Shown here: piece after piece, positions 14,746-23,513 of the stretch
Layout of the letters: each line of letters opens with the position of its first letter
Position numbering within the stretch: position 1 is the stretch's first letter
From: Meridianimarinicoccus aquatilis
GTDB lineage: Bacteria > Pseudomonadota > Alphaproteobacteria > Rhodobacterales > Rhodobacteraceae
Length of the DNA stretch: 32,827 nucleotides
Reading direction: 5' to 3'
Assembly (NCBI RefSeq): GCF_004358675.1
Contig: NZ_SMZO01000042.1
Coordinates: 1 to 32,827 of the forward strand
Program-made: the position numbers and the translations under genes
The notes under the pieces: generated by a model
Told to the model about the DNA's origin: nothing
The model's database searches: none
Seen by the model: only the letters and a program-made list of their open reading frames with translations

Positions 14746-15906
14746 TTGTCTGTTCTTGACCATCCCAAAGACGGCATTGCCCAACCGCCGCGGCGGTCCC
14801 GGCTGTCCCCCCTGAACCAACGGCGTTGGCGGAATTTTCGTGCGAACGGTCGTGCCTTTTGGTCCCTGATCGTGTTTTCCGTGCTGTTCGGTTTGTCCCT
14901 GTTTGCCGAGGTGATCGCGAACGACAAACCGATCCTTGTGCAATACCAAGGAGAGTATTTTACCCCGATCCTGAACTTTTATCCCGAAACGGCCTTTGGT
15001 GGCGATTTCTCGACAGAGGCGATTTACCGTGACGTCGAAGTGCGCTGCCTGATCATTTCGGGCGGACTTGAGGAGTGCTGGGACGATCCCGACGAGGTTA
15101 TCGCACAGGTTCAGGAGACAGGCGCGTTTGACGGCACGGATGTGAACCGTGGCTGGCTGATCTGGCCGCCGATCCCCTATAGCTATGACACGATCAACGA
15201 TATTGACGGAACGGCCCCATCTGCGCCGGATGGCGCGCACCTGCTGGGAACTGACGACACGGCGCGGGACGTGCTGGCGCGGGTAATCTACGGGTTCCGG
15301 CTGTCGGTTCTGTTTGCCTTGGTGGTCACGGCACTCACATCGATAATTGGCGTAACGGCAGGGGCTGTGCAGGGCTATTTCGGTGGCTGGGTCGATCTGA
15401 TCTTTCAGCGGGTGATCGAGCTTTGGGGTGCGACACCGAGCCTTTATATCATCATCATCGTCGCGGCGATTTTCCAGATGAATTTCTGGCTTTTGGTGTT
15501 CCTGATGACGCTATTCGGCTGGACAGCGCTTGTCGGTGTGGTGCGGGCGGAATTTCTGCGTGCGCGCAACTTCGAATATGTTCGGGCCGCGCGGGCTTTG
15601 GGGGTCAGTAACGGCACCATCATGTTCCGCCACGTGCTGCCCAACGCGATGGTTGCGACGCTCACCATGTTGCCCTTTGTCATCACCGGGACGCTGGGCA
15701 GCTTGGCGGCGCTGGATTTTCTCGGCTTCGGTCTGCCGTCATCGGCCCCCAGTTTGGGTGAGTTGACCTTGCAAGCAAAACAGAACCTGCAAGCGCCGTG
15801 GCTTGGCTTTACCGCGTTTTTCACCTTTGCGATCATGCTGTCGCTGCTTGTGTTCATTTTCGAGGGCGTTCGGGACGCATTCGATCCGCGAAAGACGTTC
15901 CAATGA
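14746..15906 (+). CDS. yejE: ABC transporter permease (YejE)
   Basis: This is the second channel subunit of the Yej importer, 386 residues long. After a basic N-terminus (LSPLNQRRWRNFRANGRAFW) comes helix 1, a long periplasmic loop with FYPETAFGGDFSTEAIYRD, and the DppC-type domain. That domain has GTDDTARDVLARVIYGFR and the coupling motif EYVRAARALGVSNGTIMFRH. I chose a TTG start at 14746, one base after the yejB stop, because GGGAG lies 8 nt upstream and no in-frame ATG fits. The stop overlaps the yejF start by 4 bp. Confidence 0.92.
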   Translation: MSVLDHPKDGIAQPPRRSRLSPLNQRRWRNFRANGRAFWSLIVFSVLFGLSLFAEVIANDKPILVQYQGEYFTPILNFYPETAFGGDFSTEAIYRDVEVRCLIISGGLEECWDDPDEVIAQVQETGAFDGTDVNRGWLIWPPIPYSYDTINDIDGTAPSAPDGAHLLGTDDTARDVLARVIYGFRLSVLFALVVTALTSIIGVTAGAVQGYFGGWVDLIFQRVIELWGATPSLYIIIIVAAIFQMNFWLLVFLMTLFGWTALVGVVRAEFLRARNFEYVRAARALGVSNGTIMFRHVLPNAMVATLTMLPFVITGTLGSLAALDFLGFGLPSSAPSLGELTLQAKQNLQAPWLGFTAFFTFAIMLSLLVFIFEGVRDAFDPRKTFQ

Positions 15907-17522
15907 CGAAGCAGGTTTTGACGGTCGATAACCTGAACGTGCGGTTCGCGCAGGATGGAAAGACAGTGCACGCCGTGCGCGGGGTCAGCTTTACCGTTGG
16001 GGCGGGCGAAACCGTCGCTTTGGTTGGCGAGTCCGGGTCTGGCAAATCGGTCACGGCGCTAAGCACCGTGTCCTTGCTGCCTGACAGCGCGCAGGTCAGC
16101 GGGTCAGTGAAATTCGGCGACAGCGAAATGGTGGATGCACCTGAGCCACGGCTGCGATCCATTCGGGGCAACGATATCAGCTTTATTTTCCAAGAGCCGA
16201 TGACAAGCCTGAACCCGCTGCACACGCTGGAAAAGCAGATCGGTGAAAGCCTTGCGCTTCATCAGGGTCTGACCGGAGATGCGGCGCGGGCGAGGATCAT
16301 CGATCTGCTGGAAAAGGTCGGCATCCGCGAGGCTGAATCGCGGCTTGGGGCTTATCCGCACCAGTTGTCGGGCGGGCAACGTCAGCGCGTGATGATCGCC
16401 ATGGCACTGGCCAATGGGCCGGAATTGCTTGTGGCTGACGAGCCTACCACCGCGCTGGATGTGACCATTCAGGCGCAGATCCTGGATTTGCTGGGCCGGC
16501 TCAAGGATGAAGAGGGCATGAGCCTTTTGTTCATCACTCATGACCTTGGCATCGTGCGCCGCTTTGCTGACCGTGTCTGTGTGATGAAAGACGGTGAAAT
16601 TGTGGAACAAGGCGCGACGGATGAGGTGTTTGCCAACCCGCAGCACGCCTATACCCGTATGTTGCTGGAGGCCGAGCCAACCGGTCGGCCCGAAGCGGTG
16701 CCGGACGCGTCCGAAGAGGTGATTCACTGCGAAGATTTGCGGGTGTGGTTCCCGATCACGCGCGGCATCATGCGCCGCACGGTGGGGCACGTGAAAGCGG
16801 TCAACGCCGCGTCGCTGTCGGTCAGGTCAGGCGAGACGCTGGGCATTGTGGGCGAGTCGGGGTCGGGCAAGACAACACTTGCGCTGGCGCTGATGCGGCT
16901 GGTGGGATCGCAAGGCCCGATCGTGTTTCAGGGGCGCGATATTCAGGGGGTGAAATCCGGGGCGTTACGCCCTGTGCGCCAGCACATGCAGATCGTGTTC
17001 CAGGATCCGTTTGGGTCGCTGAGCCCGCGCATGACCATTGGGCAGATCATTGCCGAAGGTCTGGGCGTTCACGGCGTGCCGGATGGGCAGGACCCGAAAC
17101 GCGTGGTGGCCGATATTCTGAGCGAAGTCGGGCTGGACCCGGCCATGTCGGCCCGTTACCCGCACGAATTCTCTGGTGGCCAGCGTCAGCGTATCGCGAT
17201 TGCCCGCGCCATGGTTTTGCGGCCCCGGTTGGTGGTGCTGGATGAACCGACCTCAGCGTTGGACATGACCGTGCAGGTGCAGATCGTCGATTTGCTGCGT
17301 AGTCTGCAACGCAAATACGGGTTGGCCTATCTCTTTATCAGTCATGATTTGAGGGTCGTGCGGGCGATGGCCCATAAGGTCATCGTAATGAAACAAGGCG
17401 ATATCGTTGAGGCGGGGACAGGGGCCGAGATATTCGAGGCGCCCAAGACGGAATACACCCGCGCGCTGTTGGCAGCGGCTTTGAACATTGTGCCGCAAGA
17501 TCCGATTCAATCGGCCAGCTGA
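15903..17522 (+). CDS. yejF: ABC transporter ATP-binding protein with two ATPase domains (YejF)
   Basis: This powers the Yej importer. The 539-residue protein contains two full ABC domains. The first has Walker A GESGSGKS, signature LSGGQRQRV and Walker [13 protein letters not shown]; the second has [19 protein letters not shown] and [12 protein letters not shown]. Both have ISHDL/ITHDL switch regions. The ATG at 15903 overlaps the yejE stop (ATGA). It is last of the operon and is followed by a 15-bp perfect hairpin. Confidence 0.95.
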   Translation: MTKQVLTVDNLNVRFAQDGKTVHAVRGVSFTVGAGETVALVGESGSGKSVTALSTVSLLPDSAQVSGSVKFGDSEMVDAPEPRLRSIRGNDISFIFQEPMTSLNPLHTLEKQIGESLALHQGLTGDAARARIIDLLEKVGIREAESRLGAYPHQLSGGQRQRVMIAMALANGPELLVADEPTTALDVTIQAQILDLLGRLKDEEGMSLLFITHDLGIVRRFADRVCVMKDGEIVEQGATDEVFANPQHAYTRMLLEAEPTGRPEAVPDASEEVIHCEDLRVWFPITRGIMRRTVGHVKAVNAASLSVRSGETLGIVGESGSGKTTLALALMRLVGSQGPIVFQGRDIQGVKSGALRPVRQHMQIVFQDPFGSLSPRMTIGQIIAEGLGVHGVPDGQDPKRVVADILSEVGLDPAMSARYPHEFSGGQRQRIAIARAMVLRPRLVVLDEPTSALDMTVQVQIVDLLRSLQRKYGLAYLFISHDLRVVRAMAHKVIVMKQGDIVEAGTGAEIFEAPKTEYTRALLAAALNIVPQDPIQSAS

Positions 17523-17528
17523 TCGAGT

Positions 17529-17570
17529 GCCTTGCGGCGGTGACCCAAACCGGGATCACCGCCGCAAGGC
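17529..17570. terminator. Shared hairpin between convergent yejF and hemN
   Basis: GCCTTGCGGCGGTGA (17529-17543) is perfectly complementary to TCACCGCCGCAAGGC (17556-17570), a 15-bp stem with a 12-nt loop. It fills the 54-bp gap between two convergent genes and can form on both transcripts. Neither side has a clear U-run. Confidence 0.65.
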
Positions 17571-17576
17571 CGCATA

Positions 17577-18932
17577 TCAGACGGCTGAAGAGTGCCCTGT
17601 CACAGCCATTTCATAGGCGTCAAAGGCCCGCGCGATCATCCGTGTCAGGGGGCGCCCCTTTTCGGGAATGGCCAGCCCTTTGTCTGTCAGCGTCACATAG
17701 GCGCCGAATTGGTCCTTCACAGGTCGGCAGAGCGCGGCGAAGCCTGCTGCGCTGAGCCCGAAGCGCTGCGCCATTTCGGATGCGTCGATTTTGAAGTCGC
17801 ACATCAGGGCTTCGATCATCCGCGCGCGCAACAGATCGTCGCCCTTGAAGATGTGCCCTCGGGCCGATGCGAACTCTCCCGCGCGGATTGCTTTTGTGTA
17901 TTGGCCTGTGGACCCGGCGTTTTGCGCGAACCCTTGCGGGAAACGCGAAATGGAAGACGCGCCAAGCCCGACCAGCACATCGGCAGTATCGTCGGTGTAG
18001 CCTTGGAAGTTGCGCCGCAACTGGCCTGCGCGCTGCGCGGTCGCCAATCCGTCGTCGGGGCGGGCGAAATGGTCGATACCGATGGCTTCATATCCATCCC
18101 AGTCAAACAGTTCCTGCGCAACGCTGAACAATTTGAGCCGTTCTTGCGGGGTTGGTAGGGCGTCTGACGGAATCATTGCCTGACGACGTGCCATCCATGG
18201 CACATGTGCATACCCGTACAGAGCGACCCGGTCCGGGCTGAGCGACAGAAGCCGCAGCACGCTGTCGGCGATCTTTTCGCTGGTCTGGTGCGGAAGCCCG
18301 TACAGAATGTCAGCGTTCAGGCTGGTAATGCCACGATCACGAAGCTGCTCGATGACGCGGCGCGTGATGTCGTAGGGTTGGATGCGGCCGATGGTGGCCT
18401 GAATTTCTGGATCGAAATCCTGCACACCGACGCTGGCGCGGGTCATGCCCGCAGCAACAAGGGCGTCCATTCTATCGGTATCAATCTCGTTCGGGTCAAT
18501 CTCGACCGAGAATTCCCCGTTCTCGGCAAGAGGAGCCACTTCGAACAGGCAATCCGCCAGATCGCGCATCATGTCCGGCGACAACAGCGTTGGCGTGCCG
18601 CCGCCCCAATGCAGCCGCGACAAGCGCACACCTGGGGCCAGATGCTTTTTCAGCATCGAAATTTCTGCTTTTAGTGTAGCAAGGTATGCTTCGACGGTTG
18701 CAAGGTTGCTTGTTCCTTGCGTACGGCAGGCACAGAACCAGCATAAACGTCGACAAAAGGGGACATGTACGTAAAGGGATATCTCGCTGCCTTGGGGTAT
18801 GGTACTGATCCAGCGTTCCATGTCGGCGGGCCCGACCTCGGCTGCGAATTGCGGCGAGGTGGGATAGCTGGTGTACCGGGGAACCCGGCTGTCAAAAAGT
18901 CCCAGCTTTGAGAGTTGAGTTGGCGTGTCCAT
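17577..18932 (-). CDS. hemN: Oxygen-independent coproporphyrinogen III oxidase
   Basis: This radical SAM enzyme decarboxylates coproporphyrinogen III to protoporphyrinogen IX without oxygen, allowing haem synthesis under low oxygen. The 451-residue protein has the cluster motif CRRLCWFC (C60, C64, C67), GGGTPT and the HemN-type N-terminus SRVPRYTSYPTSPQF. The C-terminal part ends with a winged-helix-like HemN domain (ALMCDFKIDASEMAQRFG). The ATG at 18932 starts the family homology; an upstream in-frame ATG at 18980 would overlap the FNR box and is unlikely. It is divergent from fnrL across 60 bp containing one FNR box, and convergent with yejF. Confidence 0.95.
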   Translation of the reverse strand: MDTPTQLSKLGLFDSRVPRYTSYPTSPQFAAEVGPADMERWISTIPQGSEISLYVHVPFCRRLCWFCACRTQGTSNLATVEAYLATLKAEISMLKKHLAPGVRLSRLHWGGGTPTLLSPDMMRDLADCLFEVAPLAENGEFSVEIDPNEIDTDRMDALVAAGMTRASVGVQDFDPEIQATIGRIQPYDITRRVIEQLRDRGITSLNADILYGLPHQTSEKIADSVLRLLSLSPDRVALYGYAHVPWMARRQAMIPSDALPTPQERLKLFSVAQELFDWDGYEAIGIDHFARPDDGLATAQRAGQLRRNFQGYTDDTADVLVGLGASSISRFPQGFAQNAGSTGQYTKAIRAGEFASARGHIFKGDDLLRARMIEALMCDFKIDASEMAQRFGLSAAGFAALCRPVKDQFGAYVTLTDKGLAIPEKGRPLTRMIARAFDAYEMAVTGHSSAV

Positions 18933-18966
18933 GAGCGTAGTCTTGTACCTCGCCGCTAGTATGGCA

Positions 18967-18980
18967 TTGATCAGGATCAA
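18967..18980. promoter_or_regulatory. FNR box between hemN and fnrL
   Basis: TTGATCAGGATCAA matches the FNR consensus TTGAT-N4-ATCAA at every defined position. Its centre (18973.5) is 41.5 bp from the hemN start codon on one side and about 20 bp from the fnrL start codon on the other. FnrL is the obvious ligand because its gene is adjacent. Confidence 0.88.
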
Positions 18981-18992
18981 ACGGACAAAAAA

Positions 18993-19742
18993 ATGAGCTA
19001 TCTAATGGCGTCTGATACAACGTCCATCAAATGCGGCGAATGCCCAATACGTCACCGGGCGGTCTGTTCCAAATGCGAACCGAACGAACTGACGAGCCTT
19101 GATTCGCTGAAGTATTACCGAACGGTTGAGGCTGGGCAGACGATCGTTTGGTGCGGCGACGAAATGGATTTCGTGGCGTCGATTGTCAGCGGCATTGCGA
19201 CCCTGTCCCAAACCATGGAAGACGGCCGGACCCAGATGGTCGGTTTGCTGTTGCCATCGGATTTTGTGGGGCGACCCGGCCGCGCGCAGGCGGCGTATGA
19301 TGTGACCGCGACAACAGACGTGACATTGTGCTGTTTCCGCAAAAAACCCTTTGAAGAATTAATGATGCGGACACCGCATATCGGCCAGCGCCTGTTGGAA
19401 ATGACGCTGGACGAATTGGATGCGGCGCGTGAATGGATGCTGCTTCTGGGCCGCAAGACCGCGCGTGAAAAGATTGCGACGTTGCTTGCCATCATCATCC
19501 GCCGTGACGCATCTTTGAACCTGAAGGCTGATGGTGGGCCGCTTGAATTTGACTTGCCGCTCACGCGTGAGGCAATGGCAGACTATCTGGGCCTGACCCT
19601 TGAAACGGTGAGTCGGCAGGTGTCTGCGCTTAAGCGTGAGGGTGTCATCGAATTACGCGGCAAACGTCATATCATCGTCCATGATATGGATCGGCTGCTT
19701 GAAGAAACCGGCGATGATTCAGACGGTGGGATTCTGACCTGA
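18993..19742 (+). CDS. fnrL: Oxygen-sensing transcriptional regulator FnrL (Crp/Fnr family)
   Basis: This cytoplasmic regulator dimerises and binds TTGAT-N4-ATCAA sites when its [4Fe-4S] cluster is intact, that is, under low oxygen. The 249-residue protein has a cysteine-rich N-terminus with C14, C17, C25 and C28 (CGECPIRHRAVCSKC). A cyclic-nucleotide-binding-like beta barrel, a long dimer helix and a C-terminal winged helix follow. The recognition helix ETVSRQVSALKREG carries the E..SR residues that read FNR sites. ATG 18993 is taken as start; ATG 19005 is also possible. The TAGTAT at 18957-18962 could be its -10 element, which would put the FNR box over the start of transcription. Confidence 0.95.
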   Translation: MSYLMASDTTSIKCGECPIRHRAVCSKCEPNELTSLDSLKYYRTVEAGQTIVWCGDEMDFVASIVSGIATLSQTMEDGRTQMVGLLLPSDFVGRPGRAQAAYDVTATTDVTLCCFRKKPFEELMMRTPHIGQRLLEMTLDELDAAREWMLLLGRKTAREKIATLLAIIIRRDASLNLKADGGPLEFDLPLTREAMADYLGLTLETVSRQVSALKREGVIELRGKRHIIVHDMDRLLEETGDDSDGGILT

Positions 19743-19805
19743 CCTGAGTCATGCGGTGCGGTCAGACGGTCTGATTCTGCCGCTGCTTCTGTCGTCTGTG
19801 CCATG

Positions 19806-19845
19806 CGATGCTGCTCGCAGCGACCCTTCACAAAAAGCAGCATCG
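19806..19845. terminator. Inverted repeat between convergent fnrL and usp genes
   Basis: CGATGCTGCT (19806-19815) pairs with AGCAGCATCG (19836-19845), a 10-bp perfect stem with a 20-nt loop containing CAAAAA. It lies in the 142-bp gap between two convergent genes and may stop either transcript. The loop is long and U-runs are absent, so this is tentative. Confidence 0.4.
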
Positions 19846-19884
19846 ATTTGGTGGCCTCACCCGTATGCAAAGCCGCCAAGAAGG

Positions 19885-20724
19885 TCAGTGGGCCATCAAC
19901 AAGGGCACTTTGGCTTTCGCGATCAACTCGCGTGTCGCACCGCCCAGAATCGCCTCGCGGAAGCGCGAATGGCCGTAGGCTCCTGCGACAAGCAGATCGG
20001 CTTGTTGATCCTGCACATGTTCCATCAAGACATCCGATACGCGCGGCTTGGTTTTCACCAAAAGCGAAATCTCGGCCTTGATGCCGTGCCGGTCCAGCAT
20101 CGTGGAAAGCGCCTCACCCGGGCCAGTTTGGGTCAGACTGCGGGCGGGGGGCTCTACCATTGCGACGCTGGCACTGCCCGCCATCTTGAGGGCAGGAAGC
20201 GCGGCGCGCACGGCTGTCATTGCTTCCATGCCGCTGTTCCAGCCGATGACTGCACGGCGAGGAAATTCGGTCGGCAATTCGGCATCTGGCAGCAACAGAA
20301 CGGCTGACTGGCCCGAAAACAGGGCGGCTTCGATGATTGCCACGGCTTCGTCGCCGCCATGATCGCCCTGCGGCAGGGGAAGCACGACCAGATCGGCAAA
20401 CATTGCAGCGCGTGCCACCACGTCTGTCAGAACGCCAAACTGGGTGACCAATGTTGTCGCGCTCCAGCGAATGGCTTCGGCTTGCGCCTGTTCTTCGGCG
20501 AGAGCTTGAAGCGCTTCTGCCTTTTCGCGGGCCATGGCGATGCTGGTTTGCTGCAAAACTGCATCGGCGCCGGCAAAATAGTACCCGACTTGTACCTCGT
20601 CGATCCCAAGACACAGAATGTCGAGATGCGCGTCAAGCTTGCGGGCAAGCTGCGATGCTTTAGATACCTGTGCTTTGCATGACGCTGATTGGTGGATGAC
20701 TGTAAGTAATGTTCGATAGCTCAT
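19885..20724 (-). CDS. Universal stress protein, two UspA-like domains
   Basis: This soluble protein of 279 residues is made of two UspA-type halves. The second half ends with the ATP-binding-type signature GAYGHSRFREAILGGATREL, and its first residues match MSYRTLLTVIHQS. I chose the ATG at 20724 because GAGGA lies 4-8 nt upstream; upstream in-frame sequence has no family character. It is divergent from ccoN and shares a control region holding one FNR box, so it is probably induced at low oxygen. Proteins of this type beside cbb3 oxidase genes are known in related bacteria; the molecular function is not defined. Confidence 0.88.
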   Translation of the reverse strand: MSYRTLLTVIHQSASCKAQVSKASQLARKLDAHLDILCLGIDEVQVGYYFAGADAVLQQTSIAMAREKAEALQALAEEQAQAEAIRWSATTLVTQFGVLTDVVARAAMFADLVVLPLPQGDHGGDEAVAIIEAALFSGQSAVLLLPDAELPTEFPRRAVIGWNSGMEAMTAVRAALPALKMAGSASVAMVEPPARSLTQTGPGEALSTMLDRHGIKAEISLLVKTKPRVSDVLMEHVQDQQADLLVAGAYGHSRFREAILGGATRELIAKAKVPLLMAH

Positions 20725-20804
20725 GAGGTCCTCGCCATCATTTTGGTGAAAGCCGCGACTTTCCGTCCTGCTAGCAACGATACATTCTCGGGCTACACTC
20801 GGTT

Positions 20805-20818
20805 TTGACATGGATCAA
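20805..20818. promoter_or_regulatory. FNR box between usp and ccoN
   Basis: TTGACATGGATCAA fits TTGAC-N4-ATCAA, a near-perfect FNR box (one half-site C for T). A class II promoter at -41.5 would start near 20853 for ccoN and near 20770 for usp. On the usp side TATCGT sits at the right -10 distance (20777-20782). On the ccoN side TAGATA/GATATC lies at 20839-20846. It may activate both directions. Confidence 0.82.
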
Positions 20819-20888
20819 GGCTGATGCTGTTAGCACTGTAGATATCAAAACAATCTGTCAGACCGACTGTCTTGTTTTCGAGAGAACA

Positions 20889-20907
20889 GTACCCATGGCA
20901 CGGGTAC
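20889..20907 (+). promoter_or_regulatory. Hairpin in the ccoN 5' leader
   Basis: GTACCC (20889-20894) pairs with GGGTAC (20902-20907) around a 7-nt loop, about 15 nt before the ribosome-binding site AGAAGGG of ccoN. It might stabilise the mRNA or affect translation. Only the complementarity is seen. Confidence 0.35.
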
Positions 20908-20937
20908 GCGGGAACACGGCACCAGAAGGGAACAAAA

Positions 20938-22542
20938 ATGACCGACTATTTTAAGCTCGTTGTGCTGGGGTTGATCACCTTGGCGGCTGCGATCGCCGCG
21001 AATTACGCGCGCGATCTGGCTTACAACGTTCATATGCTTCTGATCATGATTATCGCGGGCGTTGCATTCCTGTATACGTTGCGCCGCGTTGGTGAGCCGA
21101 AGGCGGCTGCCGGTGATACATCCGGCTATATGGACGGGGTCGTTCGCTATGGTGTGATCGCGACTGTCGTCTGGGGAATTGTTGGCTTCCTTGCCGGCAC
21201 GTTCATCGCCTCGCAACTGGCGTTTCCGCAGCTCAACTTTGAATGGGCACAACCGTATATGAACTTTGGGCGCCTTCGTCCGTTGCACACCTCGGCGGTG
21301 ATTTTCGCCTTTGGTGGTAACGCACTGATTGCGACGTCGTTCTATGTTGTGCAGCGCACCACGGCGGCGCGTTTGTGGGGTGGCAACCTCGCATGGTTCG
21401 TCTTCTGGGGTTACAACCTGTTCATCGTTCTGGCCGCGACCGGGTACCTTTTGGGCGCGACTCAGTCCAAGGAATACGCAGAACCAAGCTGGTACATTGA
21501 CCTGTGGCTGACCATCGTCTGGGTCGCCTATCTGGCGGTGTTCGTTGGTACATTGGTCAAGCGCAAAGAACCGCACATCTATGTGGCGAACTGGTTCTAC
21601 CTGTCCTTCATCGTCACCGTTGCCATGCTGCACGTGGTCAACAACCTGGCGATCCCAATCTCGATCTTTGGCTCTTCATCGGTTGAAGTGATGGCCGGGG
21701 TGCAGGGTGCAATGACCCAGTGGTGGTATGGCCACAACGCCGTGGGCTTCTTCCTGACCGCGGGTTTCCTTGGCATGATGTACTACTTTGTGCCCAAGCA
21801 GGCCGAACGCCCTGTGTTCAGCTACAAACTGTCGATCATCCACTTCTGGGCGCTGATCTTCTTGTACATCTGGGCCGGTCCACACCACTTGCACTATACC
21901 GCGTTGCCTGACTGGGCCGGTACGCTTGGCATGGTGATGTCGATCATCCTCTGGATGCCGTCCTGGGGTGGTATGATCAACGGTCTGATGACGCTCTCGG
22001 GCGCCTGGGACAAGTTGCGCACCGATCCCGTGATCCGGATGATGGTTGTGTCCATCGGCTTCTACGGCATGTCGACCTTTGAAGGCCCGATGATGTCCAT
22101 CCGCGCGGTGAACTCGCTCAGCCACTACACTGACTGGACCATTGGTCACGTTCACTCCGGCGCACTTGGCTGGAACGGCATGATCACCTTTGGCGCGCTC
22201 TACTTCCTCGTGCCGCGTTTGTGGAACCGCGAACGGCTTTACTCGCTCAGCCTGGTGTCCTGGCACTTCTGGCTGGCGACCATCGGCATCGTTCTCTATG
22301 CGGCGTCCATGTGGGTGACCGGCATCATGGAAGGCCTGATGTGGCGCGAAGTTGATGCGAACGGCTTCTTGGTCAACTCCTTTGCCGACACCGTGGCAGC
22401 CAAGTTCCCGATGTATGTGGTCCGTGCACTCGGCGGTCTGATGTACGTCGCAGGCTCGCTGATCATGGCCTATAACCTTTGGATGACCGCAACGCGGGGC
22501 GAGGCTGCGGCCAAATCCCCCGCTGCGGCGCCGGCAGAATAA
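20938..22542 (+). CDS. ccoN: Cytochrome cbb3 oxidase subunit I (CcoN)
   Basis: This is the catalytic subunit of the high-affinity terminal oxidase, which reduces oxygen to water at a haem b3-CuB site in the inner membrane. The 534-residue protein has many helices and the expected ligands. [15 protein letters not shown] carries the low-spin haem histidine, [12 protein letters not shown] and [14 protein letters not shown] carry the CuB histidines, and [11 protein letters not shown] carries the haem histidines near the end. Compared with shorter family members it has an extra N-terminal hydrophobic stretch (about residues 6-50). AGAAGGG lies 7 nt upstream of ATG 20938. Next is ccoO, 12 bp downstream. 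Regulation is most likely by FnrL through the box at 20805. Confidence 0.97.
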   Translation: MTDYFKLVVLGLITLAAAIAANYARDLAYNVHMLLIMIIAGVAFLYTLRRVGEPKAAAGDTSGYMDGVVRYGVIATVVWGIVGFLAGTFIASQLAFPQLNFEWAQPYMNFGRLRPLHTSAVIFAFGGNALIATSFYVVQRTTAARLWGGNLAWFVFWGYNLFIVLAATGYLLGATQSKEYAEPSWYIDLWLTIVWVAYLAVFVGTLVKRKEPHIYVANWFYLSFIVTVAMLHVVNNLAIPISIFGSSSVEVMAGVQGAMTQWWYGHNAVGFFLTAGFLGMMYYFVPKQAERPVFSYKLSIIHFWALIFLYIWAGPHHLHYTALPDWAGTLGMVMSIILWMPSWGGMINGLMTLSGAWDKLRTDPVIRMMVVSIGFYGMSTFEGPMMSIRAVNSLSHYTDWTIGHVHSGALGWNGMITFGALYFLVPRLWNRERLYSLSLVSWHFWLATIGIVLYAASMWVTGIMEGLMWREVDANGFLVNSFADTVAAKFPMYVVRALGGLMYVAGSLIMAYNLWMTATRGEAAAKSPAAAPAE

Positions 22543-22554
22543 GGAAAGCTGGAT

Positions 22555-23280
22555 ATGTCCATACTCAACAAGCACAAGATCCTCGAAAAGAACGTCACGC
22601 TGCTGCTGGTTTTCAGTTTCATCGTAGTGACGATCGGTGGGATCGTGGAAATTGCGCCCCTGTTCTACCTTGAGAACACGATCGAGGAAGTGGAGGGCGT
22701 GCGCCCCTACTCCCCGCTCGAACTTGAAGGGCGCGACATCTATGTTCGCGAAGGGTGCTATGTGTGCCACAGCCAGATGATCCGCCCCATGCGGGACGAG
22801 ACAGAACGCTATGGCCACTACAGCCTTGCGGCGGAATCGATGTATGACCGTCCGTTCCAGTGGGGATCAAAGCGGACCGGGCCAGACTTGGCCCGCGTCG
22901 GCGGTCGCTACTCGGATGCATGGCACGTGGCACACCTGCGTGACCCGCAATCGGTCGTTCCGGAATCGATCATGCCGAAATATGCGTTCTTGTCCAACAC
23001 GCCCATCAATGGCGAATACGTGGCCGACAAGATGTCGACGCATAAGTTCCTCGGTGTTCCCTACACTGACGAAATGATTGAAAGCGCTCGCGCCGATTTC
23101 ATGGTGCAGGCAAATCCCGATGGCGATTGGGACGGGCTGCTGGAACGCTATCCCGGCGCGCAGACCCGTAACTTCGACGATGAACCCGGTGTCTCGGAAA
23201 TGGACGCCTTGGTTGCCTACCTTCAAATGCTCGGCACGCTGGTTGATTTCTCGACCTTCACGCCCGACGCAAGCCGATAG
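22555..23280 (+). CDS. ccoO: Cytochrome cbb3 oxidase subunit II (CcoO)
   Basis: This is the mono-haem cytochrome c subunit that passes electrons to CcoN. It is 241 residues long, with one N-terminal membrane helix (about 13-33), haem motif CYVCH at residues 68-72 within [20 protein letters not shown], and a likely axial methionine in SIMPKYAFL. The family sequence [20 protein letters not shown] is intact. The ribosome-binding site AAGGAAAG precedes the ATG. It lies between ccoN (12 bp) and ccoQ (11 bp). Confidence 0.97.
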   Translation: MSILNKHKILEKNVTLLLVFSFIVVTIGGIVEIAPLFYLENTIEEVEGVRPYSPLELEGRDIYVREGCYVCHSQMIRPMRDETERYGHYSLAAESMYDRPFQWGSKRTGPDLARVGGRYSDAWHVAHLRDPQSVVPESIMPKYAFLSNTPINGEYVADKMSTHKFLGVPYTDEMIESARADFMVQANPDGDWDGLLERYPGAQTRNFDDEPGVSEMDALVAYLQMLGTLVDFSTFTPDASR

Positions 23281-23291
23281 GAGGGGCGAGC

Positions 23292-23513
23292 ATGGAAACC
23301 TACGTCTTTCTTCGGGAAGTAATGGGCAGCTTTGGCCTTGTGCTGATGTTCATCTTCTTCGTGACCACGGTTCTTTGGGTCCTCACAGGGCGCAAGGAAA
23401 GCTACCAGGATACCGCAAAGATCATCTTTCGTCACGACAACGGCCCGGCAGACACCACGGGCGAGCGGCAGGAAAAGACTGACCGCGACAGCCGCAAGGA
23501 GGCGCGGTCATGA
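23292..23513 (+). CDS. ccoQ: Cytochrome cbb3 oxidase small subunit (CcoQ)
   Basis: This is a 73-residue membrane protein with a single helix (about 8-31, MGSFGLVLMFIFFVTTVLWV) and a hydrophilic, charged tail. It stabilises the cbb3 complex in studied species. AGGAGGGG lies just upstream of the ATG, and the stop overlaps the ccoP start by 4 bp. The position between ccoO and ccoP fixes the identity. Confidence 0.93.
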   Translation: METYVFLREVMGSFGLVLMFIFFVTTVLWVLTGRKESYQDTAKIIFRHDNGPADTTGERQEKTDRDSRKEARS

